Under the pieces are notes generated by a model. That model worked only from the letters and a program-made list of their open reading frames with translations. It had not been told where the DNA came from and did not search any database. This document shows positions 1 to 10,473 of a stretch of 24,081 nucleotides of DNA, in pieces. Positions within the stretch are counted from its first letter, which is position 1. The number at the start of each line of letters is the position of its first letter. Source of the stretch: Macrocybe gigantea (lineage: Eukaryota; Basidiomycota; Agaricomycetes; Agaricales; Callistosporiaceae); assembly GCA_011319805.1 (NCBI GenBank), contig SJRY01000053.1, forward strand, positions 1-24,081. Reading direction: 5' to 3'. Position numbers and translations under genes: made by a program.

Positions 1-1719
1 TGACCTCCGCATCCTACATTCATTCATGTCTTGCTGTCAGGCTATCAACGGTCAAACTGCACAAAAACAACGTGGCAGCTCGGGAACGCGAAGTTCAAGC
101 ACGCGAGGCTGCTGTGCTCGAGCGAGAAAAACAGCTTGTAGCGTCGTCAACGCCAAAGATGCAGAAATACCTCCCTGCAACAGCTTGTTGCACAACTACA
201 GCAGCAACATCAACAAAGTTTTTCGCAGCACGATGTGGAGGCGGCGATCAAGGACGCTGTCGTCAAACGGAAGAAGAGCTGCGGATCTTGGTCATGAAGC
301 GGGAAAAAGAGGTTGCAGAAGCCATCACCCGCGGGAAGAAGAGATCTTGGAGGCCGTTCGGAAACGTGAAGCGGAAGTTTTTGATGCATGGGAGACTAGG
401 GAGGCCGAAATCCGACGAGAGGTGGAAGACAAGATCCAGGAGCTCGAAGGCCGCACGGAGTGGGTACAGAACAAAGAGGCGGAGCTGATAGAAGAAGAAA
501 TGCATTTAGACAATGTGCGCCGGGAGTTGGAAGACAAAATGGCGATTTGAAGAGAGTCTCTGCCAGAGGTACCGTGTTTGCCTGTGACTTTCGTTTCGTC
601 GAGCTCATATCCTTATAGGCCGAAGAGAGAAAGCACCTTTGGAGGAAGTCAAAAATATCATCGCTCCTCTCTCTCGTATCGTCCACGAAACGCCCGTCCA
701 GCGAAGGAAATTCGAGCCCATGCCACACCCCAGACCAACATCGAACAACTCACTTCAACCCCTCGTCACGCCGGTCAGTCGCCCATCGAAGCAAGACTTC
801 CTACCGTCTGCCATGAAAGGAGTCGTTCTAACTGCCACCGGAGAAACCCTAACCCCCACCCCTGCCGAACTAGCCAAACTATTCCGAGATTCCCCAAGGG
901 TCGGCCTGAACTTTACAAAGATCTTTGACTTTCCCGACAGCGAAGATGAGGACGAAGACGAATGCGATACCCACACCATACATGCGACTCACACAAAACC
1001 ATCGAGCCAGATACCCTAGAGAAACCCCGGAGTGCACCCTCAAGCCCGAGCCCACGCAAAGGAAAGACGCGAGCCCGTACGTCGAGCGCCTCAGACCAGA
1101 AGTACTTCCCTTCCTCCGAATCCAGCCCCGTGATATCCTCTGCCGCCCCTCCACCCAATGCGCCACCTACCCGCCTGCGAAAACCCTCCATCCGCGCATC
1201 CGCCCAGCGACCCAATATACAAAAGACTACCTCCTTCCCATCCTCCACGTCCGACTCCGGCGGACACACAATGTCCTCCGTCATCATGCCCTCGAGCTCC
1301 TCATCGTCTCAGCCGAGGCCGCTATCTCACCCGCACCTCCACACCGTCACAGGCGTTCCGCCCATGACGCGCGCCGCCAGTGCCCCGTTGCCCAAGTATC
1401 TCAGCAGCAGCCCGCACCCGATTACGACTACACGGACGAGGAGAACCTTCCCAGCCCGTTCATGAAGCGCACGCTGGCGAGCAAGGGCGCAGGCACCTCG
1501 TCCGTCCGGGTGAGCAGTACCAGCAGTAACTCCAGCAACAGCAAGAAGCGCATGAGTATTGGATACTCACTGCGGGCCGTTGCGGCTGCGAATGCCGCTG
1601 CTGCGGGACGTAGAGCTGGTACCAACCCGTCGCCATCGCCCTCGGCGGAAGATCTGGAGTCGGGTTCTCCGAACGTTCGACACGAGACCTTCGGTAGCCA
1701 GCGCACGGAGAGCGCATGA
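1..1719 (+). CDS. Coiled-coil C-terminal part of a probable NIMA/NEK-type kinase, 5' truncated, frame-broken
   Basis: The start of this gene lies upstream of the window. Positions 72-550 encode charged heptad-type coiled coil (AREREVQAREAAVLEREKQL, then QQLVAQLQQQHQQSFSQHDV, then REAEVFDAWETREAEI). Positions 639-1719 encode a Ser/Pro-rich tail with the blocks PLEEVKNIIAPLSRI, MKGVVLTATGET, GLNFTKIFDF and DEENLPSPFMKR. From memory of the family, this order (coiled coil, then a disordered tail with these blocks) resembles basidiomycete NIMA-like kinases after the catalytic domain; no kinase domain is visible here. The frame changes at least six times (near 155, 175, 268, 330, 545, 960 and 1400), often where one base is missing from a G run, for example near 267-270 and 331-334. 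An intron near 569-620 (donor GTACCG, acceptor TTATAG) is likely. The stop is at 1717-1719. It may be a pseudogene or carry assembly indels. The NEK assignment is tentative. Confidence 0.5.
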
Positions 1720-2206
1720 AGAGGCGAGGAAAGCTCTACTAAGGACTTGATCAATCAATCATCATATCTTATTTATGAATTTCCTGCCGTTTCCTTCATC
1801 TTTCCATTTCGGTTCCCATAATTTCTCCATTTTAACGGGCTTATGTATGAACAGGACTGATAATGAATATCATAGTTTGCAAAGAGGCTCATGGTAGTCC
1901 TTATTGGTAGATCATACGCATGCGCTCAGGACGGGCAAAATACTGTAATTAGCGGAAAATCGGCAATACAACACTTGACATTATTGAGGACAATCGAGTA
2001 TCGGACGTGTCTATGGAGTCGGATCCGTTTCAAGGATCAGTGAAAGCAGCATGGGCGACGAAGGCGAACTAAACGCAAAATGGGATCTGTACACTTGCAA
2101 TGGACTGATTCGGTTCACAAGTACTCTACATCGTCCGGCGAATATCAAGAATAGTCAGCAGTGAGTCATACGCTATACGGTGAAAGAGCACAAGGTATAG
2201 CGAAAT
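1720..2206. other. Convergent 3' intergenic region
   Basis: This stretch lies between the 3' end of the coiled-coil gene (+) and the 3' end of the promethin-like gene (-). It is AT-richer than its neighbours and has no coherent reading frame on either strand. It probably holds both 3' UTRs and terminators. I see no repeat or RNA gene in it. Confidence 0.6.
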
Positions 2207-3101
2207 TCAGTGTATTTCCTCTTTTTTGATGTCCTCAGGATAGCACTCGTGGCAATTGACAGGTTCATCTGGCCTCGATTCGTAGTCATCTTCAGGCTTC
2301 AGCTCAATGGCACGCCCATTCAGGCCGTCCGATTCGGAAACGTATTCAACCCATTCATCCCGGCCCGATGTCGGCACAGGTACCAGAGGAGTCGCAGAGA
2401 ACGTGTTGAGGATTTGTTCCCTCGTCTCTGCGGCCCATATCCAGATGCCATCCTTGCCATATTCGCGAAGCAGGATTATAAAGCGCGCAAAGGTGTACAG
2501 AGAGGCTAAGGAGATGGTGAGGCAGATCGACAAGAACAGGATGCCCAGCAGCGAGAACACAAGGAGTGACACTAAATAATGAAAATAAGGCTATTGTTAG
2601 CATTTAGAGCTAATTAGTCGCATACGCACGAGCAGCTAGAACAACAGCCATCGCGAACAGAAAAGCGCATATCAGAGCGAGCACCGTGGACGAGACGATG
2701 GTCAGCAGCGCAAAGCCTCTGATTTGTCATGCGTAAGTTTCTTATAGCTGCAAGGATAGGCATCATCCGATGCAAATAGACCACCTACATGAATGAAACG
2801 ACGGGGAAGAAACTCAGGAGCGTGAAGATAGCAATGAATGTCTGGAAAGGCGCAAATCGAATAAACTAAAGCTTCTTATTCTATAGAAATGTTCACGTAC
2901 TGCAGTTATGGGACGTTCATCAAAAAGGCCTGAGATGACTGCAAGGCAGGTCGGGCGTAAACCTGTTCGAACCTGGATCCTTCGATGAGAGAACTCCTTC
3001 AACCTCACGAACCGGAAGTCTTACTGATCAGCCTGGGTCTGTACTGCATTTACGCTCTTGCTGAAGTAGGAGAATAGATCATGGTCGTCCTGCGATGCCA
3101 T
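2207..3101 (-). CDS. Promethin/LDAF1-like multi-pass membrane protein
   Basis: Five exons can be assembled: 3101-3025, 2938-2901, 2841-2789, 2718-2630 and 2571-2207. The protein starts with a short polar segment (MASQDDHDLFSYFSKSVNAV). It then has a Pro-containing hydrophobic block (TFIAIFTLLSFFPVVSFIGF) and further hydrophobic segments running to about residue 125. It ends in an acidic cytosolic tail with ETREQILN and a KKEEIH end. An N-terminal polar part, paired membrane hairpins and a short tail are the plan of promethin/LDAF1, Ldo16 in yeast, which works with seipin at sites of lipid-droplet formation in the ER. That assignment rests on overall pattern, not on a diagnostic motif. The first junction (3025/2938) is one base out of phase. 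Either exon 1 starts at the internal ATG near 3046, or an indel is present. It is convergent with the upstream gene and lies 151 bp downstream of the biotin ligase on the same strand. Confidence 0.55.
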
Positions 3102-3252
3102 TTTTGCTACTCAGAAGAGTGGAGGACCAAGGTCGAACGCAGAGGCATGGTATGAAAATGTGACCTATCTGTCACGAAGTCACACCGGAAAAATACAATC
3201 CAGATATGGCTTTAAAATCGCTACAAAGTGAACTATGGTGTGCCAAAGAGCC

Positions 3253-5301
3253 TTAGGTTTTGGCCTTAATCAAGCCCTGCATCAGATCGAAACTGTTGCC
3301 ATCCGGCTGGAGGTCAATATATTCCAACTCCCCTGAGGAGGATGGTTTTTCGGCGACGGTGTGCAGCAAGCCGTGATCTGGCGTTAGGCCAACAACGCGA
3401 ACCATCTTTGGCGGAACTTGAGTGGTCACCATAACCGGCTGATCCCTGATGCACATAGCTCGGCATCAACAAGAAAGATGACAAGATAATCGATGTACTG
3501 ACGAATGAAGCCATCGTTGCAAGTAGAGGTCCATAAAAGGTTCAAAGGAACCTCGTCCACTGATAAATTTAGACCACATGATTTCAAAGTGCACCAATAT
3601 CGCAGCGAGTGTCTCCTCCATGGTTATAACCTTCGTTAATCCAGTCGGAAAAAGTTGCACCAAAGAAGCCATGGGTGCCGCGTTGAGCACGTTCAACCCA
3701 CATCCTGTTTTGGATCGTCAGACCCACGACAATACTACTTTCGAAAAAGGATGTACCGATGATGATGTTTACTTTTCCTCCTGTGAAGCTCGTGTTTATG
3801 AGAATTCCGCCAACCTTCTGGCGCTCCTCGCCCACCACAACGTAGATGTCATTTGGCCATTTGATTCTGATAGCGCCGCCCCGATTTCCAAGCACGCTAT
3901 CGTCACGACAAGCTTCCGTGACGGCCAAGCCAAACAGATATTGTATGAATACAAGCTTGTTTGCGGGGAAGTCGGGCAGGGCGACGTTCAACAAGATGGA
4001 GAACTGAAGGCAACCTGAAGGAGAAAGCCAGACGTTGCGGCCTCTACCTCTGCCTGCTAACTGATACGATGCCAAGGAGACCAAGGGAGTAGGTAGCCGC
4101 GACAAAAGAACTGGATTTCTGACAGATAATCAGCGTCAAAGGCAAAAGAAGGATTGGTCGACACACCTGTCCAGCATAGTTTGCGTGCTTGTGACAATTT
4201 CGCCATACAGCACTGCTTCTCCCACTCCCCAGTTATCCGAATACTGTGGGCATTTCAGCTTTGCCCTCGCAGCCGAGAGAACGTCGTAATATCGAGATAG
4301 ATCGAAAGCTGGCGTCAAGACTCGATCAGGAAGAATGCCTGAGCAGACGATGATCCGCTTGGGCTGTCCGTTTTCCGAATCGGCGTTCTCCCTTACCCGA
4401 TCTCTGCTGTCCGTAAGTAGAGTGGCACCCTCAGGTAACTGATGAAAATGAAACGTGTCACTGCCGTCTTTGATGATGTTCAACTGAGAACCCGGTACGG
4501 GGGCAGCGAGAGCATCCATTATTGCGGGGACGATATTCGGCCTCTGAGGGTGCGAAGTCAAAATTGTGGAAGGGGATGGGATAGGACATGCTCTTCTGGA
4601 ATTCGGAGGCCCAAATGTCGTAACACATCCTTAAGGAACTCTATGCGTTTCTGCTCCGCCGCTTCCTTGGCGTCCTGGCTTAGCTCGGCTACAGCTGAGG
4701 ACATCAGATCTCCTGTAACGGGAGTCTCTATGGACACCGTAGACAAGACGATCCTCCCTCTTCCAATCATGCACCTCAGCACAGCAACTAGGTTTTCCGA
4801 ACTTGCGTCCGAGTATCTGGCCACTACCGCAAGGTTACTGTCGTCCGGAAAGCCTGTGATTTCGCAGGATCCGTGTTCATACAAAGGTCCGATTTGTTCT
4901 CCTTTCCAGTCACATAACTCGATCGCTCGCGACGCATCCAAAGAACGAGGTTGATAAACTTGAACATAACCCCCAGAATTATTGTCATAGAACGTGTAGA
5001 TCAGATCCTGCGCATGACTGCCTTTCCGAGAACAGTAGCTGCCCCCTGCAGTCAAAGCGAGGAATGAACCGCCTGATGCGACATAGTCTTGTATTTTGCA
5101 AGACAGGGCTGGTGAAAATTGTTTCTCGACACATGGTGCAACCAACAAGGCACATGAGGCCGTCCAAGGCGATGCCGACAGATCCTTTTGTGTTACGGTT
5201 TGAACGGTGTAGTTCGGGAGCAATATTCCGCGGAGAGTTGTGAAAACATTATCGGCAGACTTTTGAGAAACTTCCGAGCCTGCGATGATGAGGACGTTCA
5301 T
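3253..5301 (-). CDS. BPL1: Biotin-protein ligase (holocarboxylase synthetase)
   Basis: This enzyme activates biotin with ATP to biotinyl-AMP and transfers it to a lysine of carboxylases such as acetyl-CoA and pyruvate carboxylase. The N-terminal 240 residues, from MNVLIIAGSEVSQKS, form the amidotransferase-like BPL_N domain typical of fungal enzymes. The catalytic domain has the GRGRGRNVW nucleotide-binding loop (near 4060), the KWPNDIYVV catalytic-lysine block (near 3860) and GGILINTSF. The C-terminal domain starts at the DQPVMVTTQVPPKMVRVVG segment. Introns with GT/AG ends occur at about 4167-4114, 3751-3699 and 3513-3452; all join in phase. The frame breaks once, near 4561-4566. One T missing from a T run would restore it (PLPQF then LTSHPQRP). 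A 44-nt intron (donor GTCCTA, acceptor CCTCAG) would also bridge it, but is unusually short. The first ATG at 5301 fits the usual fungal start. A single-copy housekeeping gene is expected. Confidence 0.88.
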
Positions 5302-5660
5302 TGGACGCGCGGGACCTTGACAAGTGATCTAAAAGAATCCTTACGTAATTCACTTGCCCTCGGCGCTGTTCATTCGATCTGCCCCTGGTTGTTCATGACA
5401 GCTAAATAGACATCCTGTATCAACATCTTTTTCTTCTTCTATTCATTTCCCACTGGCAGATGGTCTCAAGAGGTCCTATGATCTAGTCGGAAGACTCTAT
5501 GCGCATCTTGATGACCTCCAAATCGTGATTCTGTTCATCAGTAGATGGACAATTTGTTGCACGGAAGGGCAGATCTTTAAATTTCCATATGCCAGCTCCC
5601 ACTTTCTTGAGGCTCTCTGCACACGAGTTCTCAACAAGTCTGTGACTTGCTCCCGCCGTT
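5302..5660. promoter_or_regulatory. Shared promoter region of BPL1 (-) and 7TM gene A (+)
   Basis: These 359 bp separate the divergent start codons of the biotin ligase (5301) and the first seven-TM gene (5661), so they must carry both promoters and both 5' UTRs. A pyrimidine-rich stretch (ctttttcttcttctattc, around 5425) is the only compositional feature. I see no convincing TATA element or inverted repeat. Confidence 0.55.
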
Positions 5661-7086
5661 ATGCATGCAGTTGAAGAACGAGGTTCGTCGTATTGCCTAA
5701 TTCCACTTTGTTGCATATTAAGAACCCGGCGACAGAAAGAGCAGAAAGCGTCTCGGGCCCCGTTATACTATTCGACGTCCTCTTATTCGTTGCGTCGATT
5801 CTGCTGGTCACCATCGTCGCTGTGGCATTTTTCTCGCGCAACGTTTATCGCATGAAAACGTGGTTTGCGCTGCACATTACAACCGTTTTGTATTGCATAT
5901 CCTTCTTTTTGCTCGTTGGCCACCAGGCTGGGCCTGAACCGCCGTTCTCTCTTTGCTTAATTCAATCCTGGCTGATTTATGCAGCCCCTCCAGGGTAAGT
6001 TTTCTCCATTATGGGCTCGAACACTAAAGCGACGTAAAATAGGCTTTCTGCGGCTGCGCTCATCTTTGTTATTGAGGTGCCGTACTTTCCCAGCGATTCA
6101 TAGAGGTCTTCAAACTTTGAATAGCTTCATCTCAGACTTCGCGCCGTAATTCTAGCCAAGCGGGTGGATGAAAAGATAATTGACCGAGTATGACCTCAAT
6201 TATAGTCAATACATGATAATTGCTGACATGAAATCATCCATAGATGTTGTGGTTACCACCTTTTACGCACGCGGTCGTGTTTTGGGTGTCAATCGTGATA
6301 AGTTCGCTACTTTTAGTCCGTTGCAGTGACCGGTTTCTTCAGCTTCCATGCAGGCCTATCCCACCTGCCACAACTCGAAAGGAACGAGCTTGGATATTAT
6401 TGCCATATCAACAGGCTAATGCCGTGCGTCCTGCGATTTCATTTATAGGCACAGTTGAACTTGATAGATCTGGTAGAGCACTTTTCGTTGGATCTCTGTC
6501 AGCGGTAATGATGTTCACAATGCTGACACTTGAAGGTTCGTTGCTCATCGAGCTAGTTAGGGTTCCCATTAAACTACCCATGATCCGTAGTCTATATGGT
6601 TGTCGTCATTTACTTCTACTCCAAGCGACCTCCTGTCAAGAAGATCGATTTGAAACTATCTGACTTCCCCCTTGGTCTATTTATCCGCACGGCCACCTAC
6701 TCATCTTTGGCAGTTGCTATGATGTATGTGAGGGTTTGAAGCATAGAACTCGAGCTGACGACTAGCCCGTAGCTTCACCGATATATTATTCAACTTGTCG
6801 GACACAGGCACCAGAACTTTCCGACATGTGTTGTATGTGATCTTTGCGATGCGTGAGTGGAATCTTCCAATTTTTCCTGGAAGATTCTTATGTGTAACAG
6901 TCCCTCTGTCAATCGCGCTGGTATTTGGATCTCAAACGGTAGAATAAAACTCAGGGTATCTGTTGTAGGACTCACATGTCCTTTTTTCAGGACATACTGC
7001 GAGTCCTCTTATTTTGTAAGGGCGACGATGATGACCCAGACACTGTCCTGCTCGTCCGAGCTTCTCCAAGTCCTGGGGTTTGCTAA
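5661..7086 (+). CDS. Seven-transmembrane receptor-like protein A
   Basis: Eleven exons assemble in phase to 303 codons: 5661-5682, 5736-5994, 6043-6076, 6125-6187, 6244-6301, 6354-6423, 6477-6535, 6591-6723, 6773-6852, 6901-6938 and 6991-7086. Seven hydrophobic helices fall at about residues 19-41, 50-71, 80-103, 127-145, 168-195, 212-235 and 250-272. A basic loop (SKRPPVKKIDLKLSDFPLG) precedes helix 6, and the tail is short and acidic (GDDDDPDT). Motifs shared with gene B are GPEPPFSLC at the start of helix 3, IYAAPP in helix 3, GYYCHIN between helices 4 and 5, and LFIRTATY at helix 6. The two conserved cysteines (start of helix 3, loop 4-5) match the disulfide position of many G-protein-coupled receptors. 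I cannot name the family; it looks like a basidiomycete-specific 7TM protein. The short first exon is supported by the same exon in gene B. Confidence 0.75.
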
Positions 7087-7849
7087 AACTATAGGACCAT
7101 TTCGCTGACACTGTGCCCCACCAGCTGGGGTTATCTCCAAAACTAGCAACTTCAGACGTCGAATGCAGTGGAAAACTGAGTGGACGAGGCTCAGGCAGCC
7201 AGTGCCAGGGACAGACCACCAGATATTTTATGTCCTTACACTGTTGGAGACAAAGATGATGAGACCTACTTTGCGACGTACAGGGGAGCGGGCAACGTGT
7301 GCACTGCACAGAGCCGTCTAAGGCATACCAACGCAAAGTTTGTGCTACGATTAACCACGTAACACAGCGGCTTTGGACAGGCCTCAAAGCCTTTTAGAAC
7401 AAGGACACTCACAAAGGATACTTTCTTGACCTGAGATCATTCGTGTTGCCGGCCGTTGGCGCTCCTTGGCCTACATATTATACTATATGGCACGCGTTTC
7501 GAGCATGGTAGCCACCTCGTGAGTCCCACTGCCAGCCAGACCTGAGTACTGAATATTTGAATCCCCGCCTGTTGGTTGAGCATAGCAGCTGTGTGGAGGC
7601 ACAGTTGGTAAGCAGCTCACGCCTAATGGAAAGTCCTGTGAGCCATATCGACAGAAATTGAGATTGAGTCACACATGTAAGCTTATGTAGATATTGTCAT
7701 GCATTGTTACCTCTGTAAATAGCAAAGATTCCCTACAATTCTTTACACAATTCAACTTCGAAATTCGCGGCAAAAGTATTCTTAATATACTGTAACTCCC
7801 TGCAGACAGGCTTCATCACAAGTACAGCAAAACAATCCACACCCAGACT
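7087..7849. other. Gene-poor region with P450 debris
   Basis: No intact gene can be built here. The reading frames on either strand are short and of odd composition. The only recognisable item is the short P450-like fragment listed separately at 7237-7296. The rest shows no repeat, tRNA or mobile-element signature that I can support. Confidence 0.5.
7237..7296 (+). pseudogene. Short relic of a P450 N-terminal exon
   Basis: The plus strand encodes YTVGDKDDETY followed by FATYRGAGN. This matches RYTVGDKFCDETYHIPAIRG plus SLN of the intact P450 at 8467-10473. The match covers about 20 residues, has a one-codon gap, and lies opposite in orientation to that gene. No neighbouring P450 exon can be joined to it. 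It is best read as a fragment left by duplication and rearrangement of the local P450, although a match this short carries some risk of chance. Confidence 0.45.
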
Positions 7850-8190
7850 TGGATATTGGTCAGTCTGAGGCCACAGGCGGATCACTGTCCTGGCCTCCAA
7901 TTATGCTTCCTCCACAGCGGCATTATAACGAAACGCGACGGACATGGATTTGAGCTAGAAGCCCGAAATACTAAGTTAGGAAAACCAGTTGAGGGAAGCT
8001 GTCGGCTTCGGCCTACACCAATGCAGAACACCTTCACAGCTGCAACCAGGATCACCAGGCCGTCGTTCTCAAGAAATCTAACCAGATATGCCGATGACCT
8101 CGCATCATAAAAGATTGTCCATGCTCTGATGTTTTTGTGCTCGGCGAATCGTTTCGTGATACTTTTCATGGTTCTCGGTTGCCTTTTCAA
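7850..8190 (-). pseudogene. Decayed 5' end of a second copy of the local P450
   Basis: Read on the minus strand, this contains a membrane-anchor-like segment (LVILVAAVKVFCIGVGRSR) followed by QLPSTGFPN. That corresponds to RELPSTGFRS of the intact P450 next to it. Nucleotide similarity continues beyond the frame break through the rest of that exon. It runs on into the following intron and next exon start, where the intact donor GTCAGG is replaced by GCCAGG. Downstream P450 exons are absent from 7087-7849. The matching part of the intact gene is about 10195-10350. The copy is therefore truncated, frameshifted and has lost a splice donor. It lies 277 bp beyond the 3' end of the intact gene, in the same orientation, as expected of a tandem duplicate that decayed. 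Confidence 0.65.
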
Positions 8191-8466
8191 TGTAATGATA
8201 GAAATGCTGCAGTTGACAGTCTCTGATCAGCCCTTGATTAATAATTTACGGTTTCCCTGACAAGGCCCAGTGGTTTCGTCCCCATCGCCAGCGGTATTTA
8301 TTCGCGTTTTCTCTGCTTTTGAGCTTTAATCCTTGTTTACATCGTTCACATTCGCTGGCTAAATTTCTTCTTGTACAATATTCTAGCCTGTCCTATATTG
8401 TATCTAAGGAAAACGGATTTCAACTCAACCTTTGACTTATCAATACAGTGATATGGACTAAAAAGA
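8191..8466. other. Short intergenic stretch
   Basis: These 276 bp lie between the P450 relic and the stop codon of the intact P450, both on the minus strand. The stretch is AT-rich and without coherent frames. It must hold the 3' UTR and terminator of the intact P450. Nothing else is visible. Confidence 0.5.
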
Positions 8467-10473
8467 TCACTCAATCCTTCTACGGAACAAGATTATGGCA
8501 TCAGTAGCAGGATTGGAAGTCGGCCCAAGCCACTCGTCATCGGGTCGGGTACCCTCGCCAGGCATCTTCATGTCGTAGTGAAATAGCAGATAAGCCATCA
8601 TACTCTTCATTTCAAGAGATGCAAAAAAGCGACCAGGGCTGAATAAGAACAGGAATGAGCATAAAGGCGTCCGCGCGGAGAAAAGAACAGACCAAATATG
8701 CCTCCCGCCGCCAAATGTGAGATATGTCGGAGACGCTCCAGTCAAGCGATGCATCCAGCGCCCGTCGCTGTCCGTTTCAATCAAGTGGCTTTCAGAGCTG
8801 TCATCGGACTGGTTATATATCATTTTGTAGAAGCGGAGACCATCGAACTCCTTGGCATTTGGGTAATTAGACTCGTCCTCGTGTATTGCGGTGACAGCAG
8901 TGGCGACGAAATTTCCAGGCTTGACTGTTGTTCCATCCGAAAACTCAAAGGTCCCAAGAGTGAGCCTTGGCATCCAGATAGCCCCCAGGCCGTTCAAGCG
9001 AAGGCATTCTTTCAAAAAGCTGTCTAACTTGAGGCAGGAATTCAAAGCTTCTCTTGTCCAGCTGAGCGGATCGGATGGATCGAGATACTGTCGGGCTTCG
9101 TCACGGAGAATCGGAATATAATGGGGTTTTGAAGCGAGATGATATAGGGCATGAACAAAAGCCTGACAAAACATGTCAGGCATATGTCAACATGGCTCTG
9201 AATTCCTTACTTTCGTCGTGGTATGCAGCGCGACGAAATTTACGTTCAGCATGCGCATTGCGATTGAATCAATGGAATGCTCAATTCCTTCTGTTTCGGT
9301 GTCCATTAACCAATCTAGCATGTCTTTTGAAGTCTAGAGCGGGGAAGTTGAATAACTACGTCTCAAAGGCAAAAAAGTGGTTCGAACCTTCTCAGCCTCC
9401 GATCCTGATCTTTGATGTCTGTGTTCCTCGATCAGAGGTTTTAGAAGTTTTACAATTCGTTCATGATGTCTGAAGTAAAGTCGAAACAATTTTCCTGCGG
9501 TTCTATCCAGGTCCTTTTAGTGTGCAATCTCAACAGGGCCGATAGACGTACGGTCGAAGGAACTTTGGCACGAGCATGCGAATGATTGCGCCGCCAGTGA
9601 TCACAGTGTTACTGAAGTTTCGGATGATATTACAGTACTCCGTATCACGACCTACCCCATCCATAAGAAACGCGTTGGCACAGGGTTTACTTACGTACAC
9701 AATGGTAACCCGACGAACACGCGATTGCTGGCTCTGGTGATGATGCGACCTGTTTTAGTACTCGCCTTGACGGGAATCCATTCTGCAATGGCCGTTAGCT
9801 TGTCCTATTGGATACTTTCTACAACTTACTTCCGTCAGCATGACCATGGAAAGAACTATCTATCTCGTCCCGGAAGCTCTGAGTGATTTCATCAAGCAAC
9901 TCAGGGATTTTGGCCGCGAGGTATGCGTTTAAGGATCCTCGAATCGCCGGAATATGATACGTTTCGTCGCAGAACTTGTCCCCAACCGTGTATCGCAGTT
10001 GAAGCAGCTGACAACTGGTTATGCAAGCGCAGGCCATCGTATGCGAGCTCTACATACCTCTTCAGCAGCGGCTTCCATAGATAAAACTTCCTCCTGAGCA
10101 TGATAATGGTCTTGGACATGTGCCCTCTCTTTCACCATAACGCACCATTCACCCAAAAGAGGAAAAGAGAACAGTCTACCCCCAAACTTAGACGACGGTC
10201 AGCGAGAGGTCCACACGTAGGTCACTGGCCTGACCTCCAGGCACGCTTCCTTCACAGCGGAATTTGAACGAAAAACATTGGACACGGATTTCAGATATGA
10301 ACCCCAGATGCTGCGAAAGCCAGTCGAAGGTAATTCCCGCTATTAGATGCAACCAGTTGTCAGTACTGATTATGTATCACGGAATGAATTTTCACCTGTT
10401 TTCTTCTGCCCCGCTCGTGCAGCCTAATGAAAATGCATAGGAGGGCGAGGAGGACATATGTACCGACGTTCAT
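8467..10473 (-). CDS. Cytochrome P450 monooxygenase, family of basidiomycete accessory P450s
   Basis: Ten exons assemble in phase into a full-length P450, an ER-anchored haem monooxygenase. In order: an N-terminal anchor (MNVGTYVLLALLCIFIRL), a LPSTGF proline-type hinge, RYTVGDKFCDETY, WIPVKASTKTGRIITRASN (helix C), an I-helix part NFVALHTTTKAF then HALYHLA, the ExxR motif KECLR, SWTREAL before it, FDGLRFYKM (PERF-like), and the haem loop FGGGRHICPGR with Cys as ligand. The haem cysteine codon is split by an intron (TG/C, near 8693). The usual acidic-Thr pair of the I-helix is replaced by ALHTTTK, as in some basidiomycete P450 families. The end is DAIILFRRRIE. The start at 10473 is chosen because it gives the anchor. 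It is divergent from 7TM gene B. The substrate cannot be told from sequence; a role in secondary metabolism or detoxification is inference. Confidence 0.88.

Noticed and set aside
6244..6663. Continuous 139-codon plus-strand frame in 7TM gene A as one exon
   Set aside because: It passes through introns. Comparison with gene B shows exons 6244-6301, 6354-6423, 6477-6535 and 6591-6723 instead, each keeping the shared motifs.
6932..7387. 150-residue minus-strand open frame overlapping the end of 7TM gene A
   Set aside because: It is Cys/His/Ser-rich with no conserved block, overlaps real exons, and continues into P450 debris; it is most likely chance.
7560..7640. tRNA-like stretch with a GGTAAGC box
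   Set aside because: No acceptor stem or T-arm can be folded around it, and the B-box consensus is missing.
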